Positions 59,070 through 64,000 of a stretch of DNA of 64,000 bases are shown here, piece after piece. Within the stretch, counting starts at the first letter, position 1. Each line of letters opens with the position of its first letter. The notes under the pieces were generated by a model that was not told where the DNA came from, made no database searches, and saw nothing but the letters and a program-made list of their open reading frames with translations. The translations under genes were made by a program, and so were the position numbers. This DNA is from Manis javanica (Eukaryota; Chordata; Mammalia; Pholidota; Manidae), in NCBI RefSeq assembly GCF_040802235.1, contig NC_133157.1:35058501-35122500 (forward strand), written 5' to 3'.

Positions 59070-59522
59070 GTCATAGGCAGAAAGAGGCCCACCCCACCAA
59101 AGATGTCCACACCCAATCATGTGAAATGTTACCTTATATGAGAAATGGGACTTTTAATTAAGCTAAGGATTTTGAGATGGGGAGGTTATCCTAGGTTATC
59201 TGGATAGGCCCCATGTAATCACAAGGGTCCTTGTAAGAGGGAGGCAGGAAGGTCAGACAGTTGCAGGAGATGTGATGATAGAAGCAAGAGGCTGGAGTGT
59301 AAGGAGGGGGCCACAAGGTAAGGAATGCTTGGCTTCCAGAAGCTGAAAAGGACAGGAAACATTCTTCTCTCAGTGTCCAGAAGGAACTGCTCCTTTTAAC
59401 CCCAGACTTCAAAGCTCAAGATTCATTTTGGACATCTGACCTCCAGAACTCTTAAGAGAATAAATCTGAATTACCATTAAGTTTGTAGTAATTTGTTATG
59501 GTAGCAAAGGGAAATGAACATA
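59070..59522 (+). repeat. MaLR (MLT1-type) solo LTR
   Basis: An old retroviral-like LTR between TPM2 and CA9: aaagatgtccacacccaatc, aattaagctaaggattttgag, ccatgtaatcacaagggtcc, acctccagaactcttaagag, poly(A) signal aataaa near 59460, ending aagtttgtagtaatttgtta. No coding part. The upstream 58560-59070 shows no gene. Confidence 0.75.
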
Positions 59523-59563
59523 CCAACCTTCCGATTTGGGTAACAAAGCTGCCTTTCACATAT

Positions 59564-59569
59564 TTTATT
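59564..59569 (-). terminator. CA9: CA9 poly(A) signal
   Basis: TTTATT on + reads AATAAA on minus, about 127 nt past the CA9 stop at 59696-59698. Confidence 0.7.
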
Positions 59570-59695
59570 AGAAACATTAAAAATATATATATCTGAAGGT
59601 AAAAAAGTAGTGTACTGGGTAGGACAGAACAAAGTCTCCAGTTCCCCCTCAGATTCCTCAGTGGCGTCTCTGCACATTCTCCAAGTTCCAGGCCT

Positions 59696-62600
59696 CTAGG
59701 CAGCAGTCTCGGTTACCTCTGCTGGGTGGTAGCTGACATTCCCTTTGGTCCCACTTCTGAGTCTACACAACAGGAAAGCCTAATCAGGAAATTGGCCCGT
59801 GCCCTGAAATGAGCTCATTTGCATGCAATTTGCATGGAACTTCCAGACCCCACGGAGTGGAGGCTGTGCCTGAGGGACAGGGTCAGTGGGTTACCTTTGC
59901 TGCCTTATCATTTGCACAAGGAAGGCAATGCTGGTGACAGCAAAGAGGAGGCCAAAAACCAGGGCCAGGATGTCACCTGGAGGGAGAGGAGAGGCTGCCT
60001 CAGGATGTGCAGGGGAGTCCGTAGGGTTCCCCCAGAGCCTGCTGCAGTGTTCCCCTCATTCCAGCCCCAGGTTCTCCGCTGTCCCCAGTGTCTGCCTCAG
60101 AATCTAGAAGCCAGCCAAGGGATGGGGGTGGAAACACAAGAAGGGGTAAGATAGGCACCTTTGCTCCTCTGTGAAAACTTAGTACAAGAGGTGGGTTGGG
60201 AAGGAAGATGCTAGATTCATTCTAACCAATTCTTGCCCTAGGGAGAAAAGGGGATCCCCTGCTCTGATACTGTGTCCTATTGGGGTTGGCAATCTCCTAC
60301 ATAGAATAACAGAGAGCCAAGGGAGTCCTGACTAGCTCCTGAGGCTAAACAGTGAGAGGGGTGTCCCACAGCATCAGGAGCCAGAAGAGGGGCACAAACT
60401 CACCAGCAGCAAAGCAGGAATTCAGGTGGACTGCAGAGAAAAAGGATGTATTAGTGTGGGAAGGCTGTGACCACCAGTGACAGACATAAGCACAAATGAG
60501 GGCATATGAGAGGCTGAGGGACTTGTGGCTGGGGGACACTAGACAAAGCTGCACCTGGCTCTACAGTTCTAGGGCTGCGGTCCACTCCAGCTGGGAAGGA
60601 GGCCTCAATGATTCGGCCATTCAGAGGCTGTGTTGCTCGAAAGTTTAGCTGTAGCGGAGAGCGGTCAGGTCCCCACAGGGCGTCAGAGAGAGTGTGGAGC
60701 TGGGGAGGACAGTAGACAGCAGGTGTGGGCCCATGACAAGGAAACAAAAGGGTCACAATCCTACTCACAGCCAGCACCTCAGCATCCTCTCTCCATAAGC
60801 CGCTTATACCCCGCATGGCCCCTTCATCTCTTTATATTATCTCCATCTCGTCCTATACCCCTTTCCCTCATATCCCCTATGGCCCCACCATGCCCCAGCC
60901 CCACCTGCTTAGCACTCAGCCTCACTGTCTGGTTGAACACAGTCCAGATGACCCCCTGGGCACAAGGGGGTGTGGTCAGAGACCCCTCATATCGGAAGTA
61001 GCGGCTGAGGTCAGAAGGCAGCAGTGCAGAAACGTCCAGTCCTGGGACCAAAGTCTCTGAGTCTGTGGAGAGGACCTGTGCTGGAGTTCCCCCTAGACTG
61101 CTCCCTAACCCTCGAAGCTTTGGGGTAAAGGGGTAGTTTCACCTCGCAGAAGCCAAGCTGACTGAACTCCCTGAGACTACTTCTTCCCTAAGTGTATCCC
61201 TTCCCATTACTGACCACAAGATATAACTCAGAAGAAAAGTAAAGGGTTTGGAGCCTCACAGAGTGAGAGAATTGCTCCTTAAAACTTCCCTCTGAATATT
61301 CACTCAAACTCTGCATACTACTATAACATGCTGGGCCACAGATTTAAGCCCAAAGTGAATCTAAAGGGAAAATGAGCTGAATAATTTGTGAGTGAATATA
61401 AACACTTCCCAGCAGGGAAACAAAAAACTCAAAAAAGCACAGTTCCCTCTAGTTTAGAAAACATAAAGTCTAGTATAGTAGTGAGGTTTTAAAATGACCC
61501 AGAGTGACTGAGAAGGGAAAGATTTCCAACAAAAGTCCTTACAGATTTAAAATATCTGATGCTTATTAAGGAGAAACTGACAGTTCTCAGAAAAATTTAG
61601 CTCTCCAGACTCAACCCCTGACATTCCAAACACTATTTTTTTGGTCTTATTTATTTTTTGTCTTAGTTTGGTTTTTGTTTATTTTGCCTTTGCTTGTTTA
61701 CCACCGTTCAGCTTCATAGTTACCAAGAGCAGTCAGTTCACACATCATCTCTCTTCCTGTGGGAGGGAGCTCATCTCCATCCTCATCTGAGACCCCCCAA
61801 GGGAGATTCCTTATGAATTAGGAGATTGAGAGTAGAGCGTAGTGGCCAGACCAATAAACTGACCTTCTTCAGCAATTTCTTCCAAATGTGATAGCAACTG
61901 CTCATAGGCGCTGTTTTCTTCTGGGCCCTCCTGGAGATGACAGTACAAGACAGACTAATGCATGTACCTAGAGCCATGGCTGTAGGCCTGAAGGTGAGGT
62001 GGGGTTGCCATAGTCCTCCCCCATTCCTCAGCTGTGAGAGGGCTGGGGGAACACAAAACCCTAGGTATTATTACTCAAAGTTGATTTACTCTCACTTTGC
62101 AAACTAATCTGACAAGCCTGGTGGACTGGTTTTCAATGGCAAATTGGAGGAGCAGGAAGGTGCACCACCTTATTTAACAGGCTACAAGGCCCTCAATGAC
62201 CTGGGCCTTATTATCTTTTCCAGTCTCATTCATCACTGCCTCCAAACACACTCCATGGTCCCCCCATAGAAAACCACCATAACCTTTCTACTCATGTCAC
62301 CTCTACATTAACCTTAATGATTCACGTTTGACTTTTGGAGCAAGAACACACTATTTCTGAGGCACATCTCTGAACTTTGTGCTGTGAGGCTGTGTTTAGT
62401 CATCCGAGAGTGAGCGAGCCTAGCAGGTGTCTTAGCATCCTTCCATTTTACCAGCATCCTCTAATCATTGTGTATGTAGCCTTATCATTACAGGTCCAAA
62501 GAGATCATTAAATGTTTCTCTAGACCTCACCACTTTTCATAAAGGGGAAGTTATAAGTAATAGGGGTATTAGAGAGATCACTCTTCTTGATATCCGGTCT

Positions 62601-63938
62601 ATTCCATCTGCCATTCCCTGAATGGACTATATTAGTCTTTTCACATAATGTTGGCTCAACATAGAGTATCTCCATTTCTTTCCCAGTAGGTAAGGCTGAA
62701 AGTTTCACCTTCTCTGTGAAGCCTTCCTTGTCCACCAATTTTACTCTGTGTACTGTGTATATTCTATCATGTCAGCCTCCCCCACTGGCTCTCGGCTCCT
62801 TAAGAGACAAGGACCCACAATCTTTGTGAATCTGAATTATTTTTGTGGTGCAGTGGCTGGCTCACTGTGGGTACTGAATTAATGAACTAATGAGTGAATC
62901 AGGATGACAGCCAGGTGCCAGGGTGAGTGTGCTGGATGGAGTCTTTGGGAACAAAATATACTGAGCCTGTGAAGAAGCACGGAGTGGGGGATGTCCACAG
63001 CTGGTACCTGAAGAAAGGCAGCCAACACTGCCAGGCCCCCTGGGCGCGCCAAGGCCTCTTCAACTTTGGCAAATGCAGTGCTGAGGTGAACCACGTGGAT
63101 CTGGAGACAACATGAGGGTTGGAGTGGGCAAGGTCCCCGGCCCAGCGCCGCATTTGGCCCCTCCGCGGAAGGCTGCGCTCTCACCTCAGCAGGGAAACGG
63201 TGGCCGCCAAACGTGTGCTCCGAGCCCGGGCGACGCGCAGTCCCCCAGTGCAGATGCAACTGCAGGGCCCGGTACTCGCGCCCGGGACCCAGGGTCATCT
63301 CCAGCCCGGGAGGCAGAGTCAGCTGCACTGCGGGAAGATAGGGAAGCGGGCTGGCTCTGCCCCGCTCGGGAGCCGGCCTAACTCCCGAGCACCGCCCAGG
63401 CAGCTCCCCTGGTTTAGACCGCGTCCAGTCATCTTCCCCGAGGCTCCGTCCTGAACAACCCCCTCACCTGTGTGGCCATTGTTACGCAGGCGCAGTTCGG
63501 GGAGGGGCGGGAGTTCAAAGCCAAATAGTTCCAGGGGCCGCAGGGCGGGGCAAAATGCGGTGAGCTCGGGGCGGATATCCACCGGAGACTGGAAGCGGCC
63601 TGCACAGGCCGGGGACACCTGGGGCCAAGGCGGGTTGCCTGGAGTGGGAAAGTGCGGACAGGAAGTCTGGTGACAACATCGGAAACTTTTAGGGAAGCAG
63701 AAAAAGTGGGGGTGGACTCTTAGGGGCGGGAAATAGAAATCAGGGATATGGACAGAGACAGGCAGCTGGCAGTGTCCGGGACTGGGAGATGTGGACGCTG
63801 GTGTGTGGGTGTGTGGGTGACGCCCCAGACCAGAGTTTGTGGTGGTTGGAGGGGCAGATAAGCAAAGCTGGGTGACTGGATTGGGTCTGCAGGGAGTGGG
63901 TGTCTCACCTCCATAGCGCCAATGACTGTGATCATCCC
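59696..63938 (-). CDS. CA9: CA9, carbonic anhydrase IX, exons 2-11 (exon 1 outside window)
   Basis: CA IX is a hypoxia-induced plasma-membrane enzyme that hydrates CO2 outside the cell. Exons on minus: 63938-63909 (30), 63638-63468 (171), 63327-63185 (143), 63100-63008 (93), 61930-61864 (67), 61062-60905 (158), 60699-60555 (145), 60430-60404 (27), 59976-59895 (82), 59756-59696. Lengths of the first nine match human exons 2-10. Zinc ligands are in LHLHWG and IHVVHLS; the Thr of LTTPPCAQG, the glycosylation site NQT and the dimer Cys in LNSCFAAG are intact. A transmembrane helix ([20 protein letters not shown]) precedes the tail [20 protein letters not shown]. The signal peptide and proteoglycan-like domain would be in exon 1 to the right. 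The promoter (HIF site) is not in view. Confidence 0.96.
62160..62900 (+). repeat. L2-like fragments in CA9 intron 5
   Basis: Left piece: ggctacaaggccctcaatgacctgg, cagtctcattcatcactgcc. Right piece (62690-62900): ctctgtgaagccttccttgtcc and ggctccttaagagacaagg, with a tail aatgaactaatgagtgaatc. The middle is not recognised. The adjacent CA9 intron 6 (61063-61863) has no named feature. Confidence 0.55.
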
Positions 63939-64000
63939 CTGTAAAAAAAGATGAAGAGGCTGATCTTTGAGCCCCGTCCCTTCCCAGTGGTCAGAAGGTG

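Overview
The window is nuclear DNA from a placental mammal. Every gene is split by GT-AG (occasionally GC-AG) introns, and the exons translate into near-identical versions of well-known mammalian proteins. The gene order is GBA2, CREB3, TLN1, TPM2, CA9, which is the conserved block of human chromosome 9p13.3 read in the opposite orientation. Old mammal-wide repeats (MIR, L2, a MER5A-like hAT, a MaLR LTR) are present. I see no Alu, B1/B2 or carnivore/ruminant/horse tRNA SINE. The only fairly young transposon is an L1, so a SINE-poor placental lineage is plausible, but I cannot name the species.

Layout: 1-1428 (+) is the last five coding exons of GBA2 (non-lysosomal glucosylceramidase). 1872-5183 (-) is the complete CREB3 gene, tail-to-tail with GBA2 with overlapping 3' ends. 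About 5190-5760 is a GC-rich shared promoter between CREB3 and TLN1. TLN1 runs on the + strand from a non-coding first exon (ending 5896) through 56 coding exons (11870-36064). Their summed length gives 2541 residues, identical to human talin-1. 36480-51326 is the TLN1-TPM2 spacer, dominated by a three-level nested transposon: a young L1 inside an older L1 inside a hAT DNA transposon. 51327-58500 (+) is TPM2 (beta-tropomyosin) with both mutually exclusive exon pairs. 59696-63938 (-) is CA9 exons 2-11; exon 1 lies beyond the right edge.

TLN1 and TPM2 both encode actin-cytoskeleton proteins. CREB3 is an ER-anchored bZIP factor, GBA2 cleaves glucosylceramide, and CA9 is a hypoxia-linked plasma-membrane carbonic anhydrase. 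They are linked by synteny rather than by one pathway.

The most interesting observations are: (1) an intact 51-nt in-frame cassette exon between the talin exons encoding residues 665 and 666; (2) three GC-AG introns in TLN1; (3) sequences resembling two intronic microRNAs (miR-6852-like in TLN1, miR-6853-like in CREB3) whose 3p arms end at splice acceptors; (4) the nested hAT/L1/L1 structure with recognisable target-site duplications; (5) two degenerate tandem arrays in TLN1 intron 1. I found no evidence of a wholly new gene system.
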